Assembly (NCBI RefSeq): GCF_018446385.1
Contig: NC_055987.1
Coordinates: 11,431,705-11,495,704 of the forward strand
Source of the DNA: Zingiber officinale
Taxonomy: Eukaryota > Streptophyta > Magnoliopsida > Zingiberales > Zingiberaceae
DNA length: 64,000 nt
Direction of reading: 5' to 3'
Below, one piece after another: positions 21,964 through 35,200 of this stretch (positions are counted from its first letter, which is position 1; every line of letters begins with the position of its first letter). The notes under the pieces are model-generated. The model was given only the letters and a program-made list of their open reading frames with translations. It had not been told where the DNA came from and made no database searches. A program made the position numbers and the translations under genes.

Positions 21964-24900
21964 ATGGAGGAGGAGCTCTCGGAGACGTTCGAGGCTGCAA
22001 AAAAGGCGGCGGAGCAGGTCCAGACCGGCGGGGAGTGCACGGAGGTTGAACGATGTGTCAGTGCGCTTCGGAGGCTGAAGAAGATGCCGGTGACCACGAA
22101 GGATTTGGTGGCCACTCAGGTAATGAGGTCCTTCCGAGCTGCATTTCTCGTACCGGGACTTATTTGACCGGATCGCTGTTCCTGCTGTTGTTTTCGAACC
22201 TATTTTGTTTAGAAAGTTTCGATCTTTTTATCTTTTGGAAACTCATTTGCCGCTTCTAGTTGTGGAGATTTGGTGTCTTTTTATCAGGGTGCATTTGGGT
22301 ATCGACCTGATACAGAGTTTTGTGTTTGGAATGATCCGTGAGGTTATTAACTTTGCTGGTTTGTTATGGATCAGACGAGAGCTTGTTCTATTTTTATCGT
22401 CAAGATTATTGAAACTTGTTCTGTTTTTAGTAACAATAGACAAAAGCATCCCATTAAGTTTGTTCAATAGACGACAGTGGAATTATAGCATTCCAATGCC
22501 AATCCCCAACCTTGATAAATAAGTTGGAGGGTAGTAGGTAGTCTTAATTGTTTGAGTAGACTTAGAAAAGGGTAGATCCACATGTATTACTAGTAATACG
22601 TCTTAGAGTGAAATGATGACAGAGTGAGTATCAATTTGCCAAACCTCAAATAGTTGGGACTCATGGTTGTTTTTGTTGTATGCAAAAAATGAGAAAACAC
22701 TTAACAAAATAGATGGTACATAAAGAAGGCAGTAATGTGAGACAAGAAGAAAAACAAAAAACTATCACTAGGAGGTTGATTTAACCAAGCTCAATTTGGT
22801 TAGCCAATCTCTTGATGCCTCTACCAAATTAGGAACTCATGCAAGAGTTTAGGCGTTTACAAGATCCATGCCTTGATGGCTCCACCGAATTAGAAACACT
22901 GCAGACAATAAATATCATCGAGAGATTTTAGTCGATTATTTAATGGCTGTATTAACACCAACAAACACCAAGCCTAGTTAAAGGTAATAGATTGGTTCCT
23001 TAATGGATTGTTTTTCTGAAAACCTAGCCAAACGTTATGCAATTGACATAGTGCAACACATATCAGGTATGCAGACATGTGCAGATGCATTTTGTGAGTT
23101 AGAAAATGCGCTTTGCCTTATTAAAGTTAGATAATTTAGGATGTCAATAGTAGATATGATTGATCTTCATCAAATTCACCTCTTTAAGTTGGGGTTTTAT
23201 TATTCATGTGAGCTCCAAAACTTTAATTACCTCTAAATAAATTTAGAGAATCTTCAATTAAGGAGCTTAATATAATTGTCAAATATAAGACATTTATGTT
23301 TTTTATCATGTCAATTGTTACATGAAAGAAAAAATTGCAGCAAAAGCATGGGAAATATGTTAAAGGTTGATGGGACACTTGAAGACTTGAACTTTGTTTT
23401 TTGAGCTTGAGCAAGGGTGCACAACATACTATGGAGCTCATTGATCTACATTTGGTGGTTGCTGGGGGCATTTCTTTCACTTAGCTTATCGACATAAGCA
23501 TGTTGAAGTAAGGCCTTAACTGAAGAATTTGAGGATTGAAGATCCAAATGGATGGATTTGGATAAAGTGAGCAATAGTCATTGAGTCATGGTCAGGAATT
23601 TAGTTTTAAGATGCTGGAATACATTGGGGTTGAACCTTGACTAATGAATTTAAGTTTTCGAGTTGAAACATAGGAACCAAAGTGTGTTTCATGATTTAGT
23701 AGGGGCTAGACGCATATGTGTGATACATGCAGACAGCTTAACAGCACATCGCATTGGTTTTTCTTTGTTCGACTATGAATAAATTCGAAGAACAAAGGTT
23801 GAGAATATTTTGAAAGAATGTATAAGACAACATGTGTCTTTTTTTGCCTAAGGATAAATCTTGTAATTATGAAGGTATTGTAGAATAAACAACAGCTAGG
23901 ATTGAAAAAATGCACTTCTGTTATTCGTCAAGATATGCAATATTATTAGTATAAATAATGGAGCAAATTATGTAAACTTTTTCTTAATGAATTTCCTTGA
24001 AGCTATTTCCTCTTGGGTCTCAACACGCAGGTCTTAGTTTCTTTGTCCAAGCAGATAACTTCTGATGAGAACAAAGGCAAGTAGTTGTATTTCATTTACT
24101 TACGGTTTGATATGCCTCTTAGATAAATGTTGTCCTGTAACCAAAGCTAGTAGTTTTCCTCCAACTAAGCACTTACTCTTAGAAGGAACATCATTAAAAT
24201 CTGTAGATAAGAAGCACATGTACACTTGTACAAAAGAATAAGCTGAATGATGAGGTGGCTTCCCTCCCTCCCAATTAAGGTAACCATCAACAAATTTTTT
24301 TGATAAAGGATCATATGCATGTACCACTGCAATTGTCTATTTTAAATTCATATTTTCTGAATGTTCTAGATCCTTGAACTTTTTGTCCATTGAATTGGAG
24401 CTTGACTATTCTCCCTTATTTATATGCAAAAATTAACGGTAGATTTTCCTCTTTACAAAGGATTGTTTTTTGATGAATTCAAGTTCATTCTTTATTTGTT
24501 TGGAGCCAAGAATGTGGGCCTCATTCTTCTACCTTGTATATATACCTACTGGATAATGGTTGGAAGTTCTGCATAATGATGGTAATAGAGTTTTATATTT
24601 CAGGTTGGCAAAAAACTTCGCCTTCTGACAAAACATTCCCATGATGAGATTCGGACTGTGGCAAATGATTTATTTCAGTTCTGGAAGAAACTAGTGGTTC
24701 AGGAGGCATCAAAAGATAATAAGAAATCTGAAGCCTCGGAGGGAAAAAATATTCCAAAGGTTGAAAAGGACACTGAGCGAGCAATGAAACTTAATGCGGA
24801 CAGGATTCCAAAAGCTGCATCAACAGAGAGCAACATTGTTTCAAAATTTGAATGTGTTGAAGCTGGTAGGGTAGACTGTGACGGGGAAAAACAGAATAGC

Positions 24901-25620
24901 AGAATGTGCAAACAAGGATCTGGCAAATTAGAGAATACCAATTCTAGTAAATTTGGGCACACAAACACTGGAGAATCAAACAAGAGGGATGGTTTCTCCA
25001 CGGATGAGAGTGCAGAATATATTTCAAAGAAACCTCGATTAGGCAGTGGCTCATTGAAGCTGTCTTCAATGGTAAAGTGTAACAATCCTGCACGTGATAA
25101 GATCCGAGAGCTTATTGCAGAAGCCTTTGCGCGAGTTTCTAAGGAAACAGCTGAGAGCAAATTAGATGAAGTGAGGAACATCCTGGATGAAGTTGATGCA
25201 TCTGACCCTATTCGTGTAGCTGTGTCTATGGAATCTGCTTTATTTGAGAAGTTAGGCCTCTCAACTGGTTCTCAAAAACACAAATACAGGTCTATAATGT
25301 TCAATTTGAGGGACAACAATAACAAAGACTTCCGACGAAGAGTCCTCCTTGGTCTTGTAAAGCCACAGGACATAGTTACTTTGGCTCCAGAAGACATGGC
25401 TAGCGACGAGAGGAAACAGGTGAATAAACAGATAAAAGAGAAGGCCTTGTTTGAATGTGAAAGAGGATCAGCTCCTAAAGCAACGACTGATCAGTTCAAA
25501 TGCGGGCGGTGTGGGCAAAGGAAGACCACATACTATCAATTGCAAACACGTTCCGCTGATGAACCAATGACTACTTTTGTAACTTGTGTAAACTGCAACA
25601 ACCATTGGAAGTTCTGTTAA
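21964..25620 (+). CDS. transcription elongation factor TFIIS
   Basis: TFIIS binds arrested RNA polymerase II in the nucleus and stimulates transcript cleavage so that elongation can resume. Two coding exons give 390 residues: 21964-22119 (52 codons, ending at a gtaatg donor) and 24604-25620 (338 residues plus TAA), joined in phase 0 across a 2.5-kb intron in which I see nothing notable. Residues 1-80 form the N-terminal LW-type domain (VATQ joined to VGKKLRLLTKH, then VANDLFQFW). A basic, serine-rich linker carries a KKPRL nuclear-signal-like run. The polymerase-binding central domain begins near residue 211 (ARDKIRELIAEAF) and the zinc ribbon is at 350-390, with four cysteines (CGRC, CVNC) and the catalytic acidic RSADEP loop. 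Length fits the plant family (about 350-390). Everything expected is intact, so it is probably functional. Confidence 0.93.
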
Positions 25621-26774
25621 TGAATCAACATCACCGTTTGCTTTGTTGCGGTAATTAGGTGATGCAGGCATCCAGAGACTGCATACTATCAATTAAACTT
25701 GTGCAGCTGTTGAGCTGATGACTAATTTCAGAACTTAATCAATTGACCTCCTGCCAATTGAAAAATCTGAACCCTTTGCTTTATATGTGATGCATAGGTG
25801 GTCAGAATTGAATATTCATTTATCAGCCACTTAGTCTTCCTAAGAGGTTTGATATGGTAGTTTGTTGATTTAATCATTTTTATTAGATGTTCAGCTGTAA
25901 CATGGACGTTAGTAGTTACCATTTCTATTTGCTGCAAAGTCATCATTGCCTACATGATTTGCTTTGCAGAGTCCTTTCACTCGCCTGATTTGGTCAGATT
26001 AGTCCCAGTCATTGATCGAGCTAAAAATTTCAGTCAAATCGAACTACTCAAAAGGGCTCTTAGCATTGCATTTTGGCAACGATCGTTTCATTTGTGATCA
26101 CAAATCTTCTACAGGAAGACGTCCTAATGCTCAGGGCGGTAAAGAGTTATCAAATTTATTTATTTAATTGATTAGACATATTAAATAAATATCAATAAAT
26201 TTGTATTAAATTAAATGTTAAATAAATAATCAGTCCATTTACGGCCCTACTAATGCTGCCTGAATCCTTTGGTTGTCAGTCAGTGAACTAAGATATTGTC
26301 AAAATCCAAAGTTAAGATCAAAATTTTTTATTTGTTCTGATATTTTATAAATCAACAGAATATTAATAAAATTCATCTGGTCGATTAATTTCAGACGCCA
26401 AACTCGGTCAACGAATGCGGAAACGCGGAACCAGCCGCCCTCGCAATCCCCATCAATGTACTCGCATACAAATATCGTGCGTCCACGCGACGGTAACCCA
26501 CCTTTTCCGTGTCATCCACGGACCCAGTAATATAAACGGATCAGATAAGCCAACAAAAAGATCTGACGGATGTCAATCTGAATTGTTGTAGGATAACGTA
26601 CGGACGTCCGCACGGGCTGAGCGGTTCGGCTTTCGTCGAAGGCCAGGCAAGCTTTGCGCATATGCCAATATACGCATGGCTTAAACTGCTCCACCAGTAA
26701 TTCGTTGCCACGTTGCACCGATAAGGATTCGACTGGGGGTGGGAACGATCCGGTGGGCTTCATTGTAACGCGAA
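25621..26774. other. TFIIS 3' UTR and intergenic spacer
   Basis: No credible ORF. The first few hundred bases are presumably the TFIIS 3' UTR. 26130-26360 is AT-rich. From 26390 the sequence becomes GC-richer, with a short cggacgtccg palindrome near 26603, consistent with the promoter of the downstream kinase. Confidence 0.5.
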
Positions 26775-26787
26775 ATAAATATAAAAG
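26775..26787 (+). promoter_or_regulatory. putative TATA box of the S6 kinase gene
   Basis: ataaatataaaag lies about 30 bases before a GC-rich leader. The first coding ATG is at 28286, so the leader probably contains a large intron, with a possible donor at aag/gtttgc near 26860 and acceptor at ctctag near 28015. The splice sites are inferred. Confidence 0.45.
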
Positions 26788-28285
26788 AGCTTCGGAGATC
26801 GGCAATTGATCGCCCGCCGCGGTTTCCCGTGCTCCAATCAATCGCTCCGCCTCGCAAGGTTTGCGAATTTGCCTCTCCTCTACCCACCTCTATCGATTGG
26901 TGTCTGCTCGTTGTAATCTGGGGTTTCCTTGAGATTAGGGTTAGCTTTGGGGGTGCTTGGATTGCAATATTGTGCTTGCAGTCGCACTGCAAATCAGTTG
27001 TATGTCTTTAGATGTTTTTGTTTACCTTGTATTTTAGTTTGAATGATTGTCCTGGTACGATGCATGTGCTTGTAGCTGCGTTCGCTTGGCCTGATTCGAA
27101 AGAAAGTTTTGTTCTTTCTTGGGCATGGATGCTGTGGGAAATCTGGGTGTTTCAAGTAATTTCTATTTAGTTTGTGCCCTCTGATCTAGATCGGGTAATA
27201 GTTTTGCTCCTATGCTAAGATATGGGGATATTTTTCTTGTTAAATTCGTTTTTACGTATTTCTTGCCCTTTGTTTCGTTAATTTTATGCGTTTTATGACG
27301 ATAAGCTTTTCTCCAAGTCGATTTCTTGTCAAGTATAGAACGAAAAACTTGGAATATTCATGCGTACATGAATCTTGGCTTTGAAGATGGGAAAGAAGGG
27401 GATTTGTGATGCCTTCATGCTGAAGTTGCGGTTGGGGGGGTATCTCACGCCTGCTGCAAGGGACTTCTTAGGATCTGCTTTGGATATTCCTTTGTTTTAA
27501 GCATTTACCTGAAAAGAGGCGTGCCTGATTAGCTATCTGACTACTTAGGAGAAGCTTAGGATATTAGTTCTTTTCTCTTTGTCGTGTGGGCTAAGTCATG
27601 GCAATTGCTATCGAGCGCCTTCATTTATTTTGCTGGTTTCCTCAAATATCAGCATCTCACATAAAATTTATTTTTAGATGAACTGTCAGGTCCTTTAGGT
27701 CTCTGAACCTTAGTCCTGATTACAATTTTGCAGTTTTATTGGTGATGAATTATGTTAATATTGATTCAAAGAACCTTTACTAATTTCATATGTATGAGCT
27801 ACAATATGCCAGACAATCCTTTGGTAGGACTTTCTAATTCTACTGTCCTTAACACTTCAAGGAAAAAGGACTATTCATCCTACATCTATTTTTTGGAGTG
27901 TGCAATTTTATTTTTCTTCTGTATATGTTCCATCCATTGAAGTGTAATTTTCGGTCAATATGATTTCTCTGATTTTGATTGATGTGTCTTTTTCTTTTCT
28001 GTTAAACATCTCTAGGCAACTTGATCTTCATGAATTCAAGAAATACAGTGGTATCTTCCGTTTCCTCTACAGTGGGAAACAACATCAGCTCTGGGCTTCT
28101 TCTTTGCTCACTGCCAGGATTTCTGGGATTTCCTATTATTTATGTGGATTTCCAGTTATTGAAGGCCATTGTTAGGACTCCTTCTTCATCAGTTGTCTTG
28201 GAGACCTGTGGAGTTTGCCTGATTTAGTGGAAGGGAAACCAAAATCAACTACAGCAGTTTTGAAATCAGTCTAGCAATTTAAAAA

Positions 28286-31200
28286 ATGGTCTCCTCTGAG
28301 GTAGGTTGTGTCGCCAAGGTCAATGTTCACAAGAACTTAAAGATGCAGATACTTCTTCCAGCAGTCTCTCCTGATGTTGTGGCCTCCGAAAACTTGGAAT
28401 TTGATTTTTCTGATGTGTTCGGTCCTGTCCCAGTTCATGCCTCTGTTAACTTACATGTTGTCATCCCTGATAATACTGCATCAGTTTCAAGTGAGACAGT
28501 TTATGATGACCCAATGGTTATTCACAAACGATCACATTCATTAGTGGGCCCTTCAACTCCAGTTAGCCAATCATTGCAGCTTAGCAAGCTCACAATACAC
28601 GAGAGTGATAGCTCCTTGGATCTTTTGGAGTGTGCAACTGGGGAGGCTGATGACCAGGATTCATCAATCTGCATCAGAGACAAGCACGAACCCATATCTG
28701 AGAAATGCGAGGGCATTGGACTTGATGATTTTGAGGTTTTGAAGCTTGTCGGGAAAGGGGCATTTGGGAAAGTGTTTCAGGTGAGAAAGAAAGGCACTTT
28801 TGAAATCTATGCAATGAAAGTAATGCGGAAGGACAGAATTGTGGAAAACAATCATGCTGAGTACATGAAAGCCGAGAGAGATATACTAACAAAAGTTGAT
28901 CATCCTTTTGTAGTACAACTTAGGTATTCATTCCAGGTGCGATATCTTTGTCAACTCTTTACTTATTTTGGTCTGTATACCGATAACATCTAGGATATAA
29001 TATTGAACACTGCTCAATTTTGGTATTTGAATGAGTCTTGGATCGTGCCATTATATAGATTTGTGGTAGGGTAAGTCTAGGAAATTTTAACTAGTAGTTT
29101 TCCTCCTTTTTCTTTTTTTTCAAGAGTTATTTTGGTGAAATTATCAGTTATACTTATTTGACAATAATTATTGTACAATAACATGTTACCGTCTTGGTAA
29201 CTCTTATAAATTGAGTGCTTTGTTTATTTTTCATCATCAAGCAATTAAAAAGTGAGATTTCTTAGCCTCAATCTGAATAAAGATGCCTTGCTATGCACCT
29301 GGTAGTATCCAAGTGTAGTATTTTTAAAATATCTTTAAGCTAAAGATACTGCAAATACACTCTTCAGTCAACATGACAAAATCTCAATTACTACCACTAT
29401 CTTCTTGCCTCTTCAAGATGCTAAATTAATGTTCTCTTACTAAAACATTATAAAATGTGTTAATAACTTGGAACCTATCACACCTTTAGATTGAACTTGA
29501 TCAGTGACACACAACTTAAAAACAATGCGTCACAAAGCCCAATTATTTGGGGATGATAACATTATAAATTAGATCACTAGTAATATCCATTCTTGTAAAT
29601 CATTTCTTATTATGTTAAGCAGTTTTTTGATTGATGTCTTGTGGGGGATTCAACTTGTCTAACTATATAATCTCTTTGTTCTCTCAAGTCTCATCTACAT
29701 TTTCCTCTCCTTTTTATCACTATTGAAGATACACTTAATTGCTTCCTATGTTCTTTTTCTAGTTTTTTTTCCAATACTGTGTGCATATCCATTTTAGTAT
29801 GTCATTATCACTAAAGAAATTGCTTGTGTATTGTTTCCTAACTACTCAACAATGATATAAAAAATATTATTTGTTATTCACTTTAATTAATTGACAGTCA
29901 ATTTATCAGTGAGTTTTTTTTAAGAAAAATAAAATATTTATTGGTTTTGTCAAAGCAGCTTTATGTCCACTCAATTCCAAGTATGGATGAAACGCTACAA
30001 TGTTGTTCTTTATGATGAAATATGTGCTATCACAGACTTTTGAACATTTTCATCTTGTCTTCCTTTGATCTTTGCAGACAAAGTACCGGTTATACCTTGT
30101 GCTAGATTTTGTAAATGGAGGGCATCTATTCTTTCAGCTCTATAATCACGGCTTGTTCAGGTGATCATATGTTCTTAATCTATTCTCTGTATACAAGATT
30201 CAAATGCGCCTTATTATGTCAATTTACTTTTAACTACTTTATCAGAGAGGATCTTGCTCGCATATATGCTGCTGAAATAATATCTGCTGTTACCCATCTT
30301 CATGCAAATGGTGTAATGCACAGGGACCTCAAACCTGAGAACATCCTTTTGGATGCGGATGGCCATGTGAGGATCTGTTTACCCCTTTTTGTCGACCACT
30401 TATCTCGATTGTTTCCAGGAATGACTTCAATTTTGTAATGCTTCCTCAGGCCATGATAACTGACTTTGGTTTGGCAAAAGAGTTTGATGAAAATACTCGA
30501 TCAAACTCTCTCTGTGGGACACTGGAGTATATGGCACCTGAGATTGTGCTTGGAAAAGGCCATAATAAAGCTGCTGACTGGTGGAGTGTTGGGATTTTAT
30601 TGTTTGAGATGCTTACTGGGAAGGTTCGTGATTTTCTCCATTCACTGATCTTGCAAAATTGTTGCTAAAAGTTACCTTATGCTGATTTTGCTGTTTAAAT
30701 TGATTTTGTTAGAATCTTTCTAGCTTGCACAAATTCTAATAGAAACTGTGTATGGCTTAAAGTATCTACTTCAACATTTTTGGAGCTATAAATCACATAA
30801 CTTTTGTCTTAGATGTACAAAAATTGGCAAATATGTATAGTATTGCTTATTAATTGATCTTTAGCCTAAGCCTACTTGTAAACCTATCTATACATTTATT
30901 ATCCTATCTTCCTCTATCTATCTAATATGACCAATTGCATATGCAGCCGCCCTTTATCAGTAACAACAGAGAGAAAATGCAGCAGAAGATAATGAAGGAG
31001 AAAATTAAGCTGCCAGCTTACTTGTCCAGTGAAGCTCATTCCTTGCTCAAAGGGGTAAGTTTGCAGCATTGCTTTCTAGATTAAACTTGGAATCCTTGTT
31101 GATCTCACATTCCATCCTGTGGAAAGTTCATAAGGTGTTCTCTTTCTCCTTTCAGTTGCTCCAGAAGGAAGCAGGCAAGCGGCTCGGAAGTGGCCCTAGT

Positions 31201-31455
31201 GGCAGCAATGAGATAAAGAACCACAAGTGGTTTAAGTCAATTAATTGGAGGAAGCTGGAGCGTCGTGAGATCCAGCCTAGCTTCCGCCCTAATGTTGCCG
31301 GAAAGGCTTGCATTGCAAATTTTGACAAGGAGTGGACAAACATGCCGGTGTTAGATTCGCCAGTTGCCAGCCCAGTGACCGGACAGAATGAATTTCCAGG
31401 GTTCACGTACGTGAGGCCTGCTCCTTTCCTTCAGAAGCCTAGTCCTCTGAGCTGA
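28286..31455 (+). CDS. ribosomal protein S6 kinase (AGC kinase, plant S6K type)
   Basis: This serine/threonine kinase acts in cytosol and nucleus downstream of TOR and PDK1 and phosphorylates ribosomal protein S6. Six coding exons give 478 residues: 28286-28936, 30078-30160, 30246-30366, 30450-30623, 30947-31054 and 31156-31455; all have GT/AG borders and joining phases agree. The N-terminal block ([12 protein letters not shown] near 39-50) is conserved in plant S6Ks. The kinase shows the glycine loop GKGAFG (156-161), lysine 178, HRDLKPEN with aspartate 272, DFG with aspartate 290, and the PDK1 activation loop SNSLCGT with serine 305. The AGC tail ends with the TOR-phosphorylated hydrophobic motif FPGFTYVRP, threonine 463. 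Arabidopsis S6K1 is 465 residues. All catalytic and regulatory residues are present. The exon 3/4 junction (GH/AM) is the least certain border. Confidence 0.93.
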
Positions 31456-32253
31456 AACACTAGTATCGAGCTGGAATGCTTGGGTATTGCAGTTTGTATT
31501 ACAACATCTGGTTTGTTTTATTTTCGTTATCAGCCTTTTCTTCTGTGTTTATGTTTGTCTCTGTCCGGTTTTGATTTGCTTGAAAATTGTCTGTAAAGTT
31601 GCTCTAAAAACTGTTGTGAGCTGTCTTTACTCTAGCGTCTTTAAACTGTCATGGCTGCATACACTGCAAGATGTCACGTTTTCCTCTTTAAAACTAATTT
31701 CATCGAAGCTATCATTTCTTCATTCAAATAGTAATAAAAGCCAAGATCTCTGCAAGGTCACTTGCTCTTACTTTTTTCTTCTCCACATGAAAAGACTTGA
31801 TGGAAAACCTCTTTCCTTCCTTTTTAACATTCCAAGCATCTAAATTATCAAAAAATAATTAATTTAGAGCATGATATTCTACTACTACAAACCTTGAGCC
31901 TTGAGGCTGTACAAATGGTGAACGCAGAATAATATTGGGCCACTAATTCAATGCCTCATTTCCTTAGAAAGTTAAAATTCCTGACATACACAAAATGGTA
32001 CGAATACCACCATTTCCTAGGGTAATACGCGTGCACCACGTCTACAATATGACTACCGTCTATTCACCACAGACATCAAAAGAATTACTGTATGTATAGC
32101 CTCGACAAGTTTCTCCAGTACTAAAAGGTAGTAAGCAGCCTGCGTGAACCTTGCCAATAGTGTTTTCCTGTGAAATCAAGAAATCCAACCTTAGTTTTGA
32201 GAGCGAAAAAGAGGAAAACACACACAAGGATACAAAGGTACAATGCTTTCTCA
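31456..32253. other. tail-to-tail 3' UTR interval
   Basis: The S6 kinase (+) and thioredoxin (-) stop codons face each other across about 800 bases of AT-rich sequence with no believable ORF. The 3' UTRs of both genes must lie here; possible polyadenylation signals exist on both strands but none can be singled out. Confidence 0.6.
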
Positions 32254-35200
32254 TCATAGAGCTGTGTCCTTGGAGCACTGAGTTGAGGAATCAGCAAAGG
32301 TAGCTATCTTTTTCTCTAGCTCTGGTTTATTAGCACCGATAAGTTTATCCATTAGCTCCCCGTCTTTCAGAAAGAAGAATGTTGGAGTTGCTCGGATGTC
32401 CCATGAGGAGCTAAATTCCTGAAAAGTGTATATCATATATATAATCTATGGAACAAAATTCCTAAAAGATAATTCATAAGCTTAAAATCCACTCTATTTA
32501 TAATGTTTGATTGGCACGCTTTGCTGCTAATCATATTGCGCGGTAGAATGATTCACCTTGGCATTTATATACTAAACAAAGCAAATCAGAATGTCTATGA
32601 GCAGAACAACATTTGGCTATTATAAATATATACGGTTCTAAGTAAATTTCAACTTTAATTGAGTGCAGGAAAAGAGAAAATGAGATGCAAGTTAAGATAT
32701 TCTGGGCTGCATCTGGTTGTCCATATCGTCATGTGAAAAGCTATTTAAATATAACTTGTACTTCTGTGCTGCCCGTGCTTGGAGGTATTTTAGCAACAAC
32801 AGTGTATATCTTAAATCAATGGTGGGTATTCTTCTCTTCCAAAACTTTGCACAGATAACTAAGAGAAAAACATCTTAGCAGTTTCAATGAGCTAAAAGCC
32901 TAACACTTGCAACCTTAGCATTTAGAAACTCTACTAATCTTTATCACGAGTTCATGACCAATTTAGAAAACTGACAAAAATTTAAGCAACTAAGAATGTT
33001 CTGAAATTGGTACTGCAAGATTAATGGTGTACACGCTTCTTCAGAGAATCATCTAGCAGAACACTGAGTGGGAGCAATTTTCAATCTGGCAGTGCTATGG
33101 ATTGCAATAACCACAGGAGGTATGAGTACTATGATACCAAGACACAGCAAATAACATAAAGACAAATTCAAAACTCAAGTCTTAAAAAAAAACTTATTAT
33201 GAGCTTATCTAGGAAACCTGTATTGCAATTTATATCATACAGAGTAAGTCCCTACCAAAACTACAAGTTAATTCAGCTTTCCAACATATTGACACAAACT
33301 GATTCACCATTTTTACCTAGAGTTTGATGTGATTATCCATAATATACTATGTTCACCGCCTTGAGTAACAGATATCTCTATTCTCCAATCGTAATTCAAA
33401 GAAGCATCAGGATCGCACACCATAACTAAGGAGATGAGGATGATTTAGCAGGAAGCAACAAGGGTAATGACCTTATGCAAGCACAATGTGCCCGTTTTCT
33501 CAAGGAAATGATGCAAGAACAACAATAAGTGGACTGATAATTCACACAAGCACAGGATTATGGAATAATTCAAACAACCAAAGGATGGCAACACCACACC
33601 AAAGGAAATGAGGACGAATTAGCAGGAAGAAACAAGGACAATGACCTTATGCCAGCACAATGTGCCAGCCTTCTCGAGAAAAAGTAAGAATTATAATAAG
33701 TGAACTAGAATTTAAATATGGACTGGATTGTGAAGAAATTTAAATAAAAGAAGATATTACCATTAGTTTATCAACATCTATGGTCAAAAACATCAGTGAA
33801 GGATACTTCTCAGATAACTCTGCATATAAAGGCGCTATCACTCTGCATGGGCCACACCAAGATGCACTGAAGTTTGCTACAACCTGTGGAAAATCATATA
33901 GGAACATTCAGGTTCTATGGTAAAAGAAAAATAAGCTATATGTGAAGAACTATAAAATTAGTCTCAACCTGTGATGTTACAACTTCTATGCAGATCTTTG
34001 AACTAATTACCCAAGAAGATTTAAATTGGGTATGAGTTTTTTCATGAATATGTTTTAGATTAGCTATTACAAGTCACTGAGATCACTCCGTCACTTATTT
34101 GACAGAGGCCTATGAACAGCTGCCTGGAAAGTTCAGCATCTCTTTTCAGAACAAAATATCATTTTTTAAATTATTTTACTAATTAAAACAATCTCTCCCT
34201 CTAGCTAAGCCTCTACCTCCCTTTCTCTCCCTTGCTCCTTCCCAATCTCCTATAGCCATCGTGGAGGAAGACGAATATTCACTGCTGCCAACCAAAGTAA
34301 ATGAGGGTAAAGGATTTCGTTGGAACAATGGCAAGAAAATTAGTAGGGACAGAAATGGGTAGCTGACAATCGGCTACCCACAAGAATCAGAGCCATTTAA
34401 GTCTGGTTTGAGTTCAAGACACATTTGGGTTTGCGTAAAATTGCAGGTACCCATGTATCATCTATAGTGGATATGTAAATGGGCCCTGAGTAGCAGATAT
34501 TTAATGAGGTTTAAGTTCGGGTAATACCAAAAAAATGTGGGTACTAACACCTTGCCATTCCTACAAATTAGAGCCCTCCCACTAATCCTCTCCAATTTAA
34601 TCCAGCTACCCATCAACAACAAGGGTGCTCTACCACTGCCAAGCAAAACTTGTGAGCATAAAATTGAACTCTATACAGAGTTGTAAGTCACCCTTGTTAA
34701 AGTTGTCAATGATCCAAACACAAAGGAATGTTAAAAAATGATCATCTAATCCAATAAAATCATTCTTTAGCCCACAATTCTATATGTGGGACTAAAGTAG
34801 AACGTCACAACTTCTCTCACTCAAAGCTTCAAAGCTTCATATCTTATTAAAGTTTAAATTAACACTCATATCCTATAATCTCTAATTGAGACATAGCCTA
34901 ATGATGGTTCCACCATCAAACAAGTAGCTTTTTCCCAGAAACCAATCGTGTATAAGGTTAGATCAGCTCTAATGCCACATATAAGGATTCATGATCCATG
35001 AATTTTGGTAGGTTCAATTACAGATCCAAACTCCGCTCATGACGACCGGTCATGGCCGGTCCCAAGCCTGGATAAGGAGGAGGGTTGCGTTACGTTGCCG
35101 GCCAGCGTTAAAACTATGACAAATATTCAATGAATGAATATATTAAACTATTGTACTAATGCTAAGTTGTTCCCCGGAAGGAACACGTTGCACGGTCCAA

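Noticed and set aside
21564-22167. ORFs of 138-161 codons overlapping the TFIIS first exon and leader
   Set aside because: They are in other frames than the clear MEEELSETF start at 21964 and run through the splice donor at 22120.
22120-24603. Further exon within the long TFIIS intron
   Set aside because: The exon 1 and exon 2 proteins join exactly as in other TFIIS proteins (VATQ then VGK), leaving no gap to fill.
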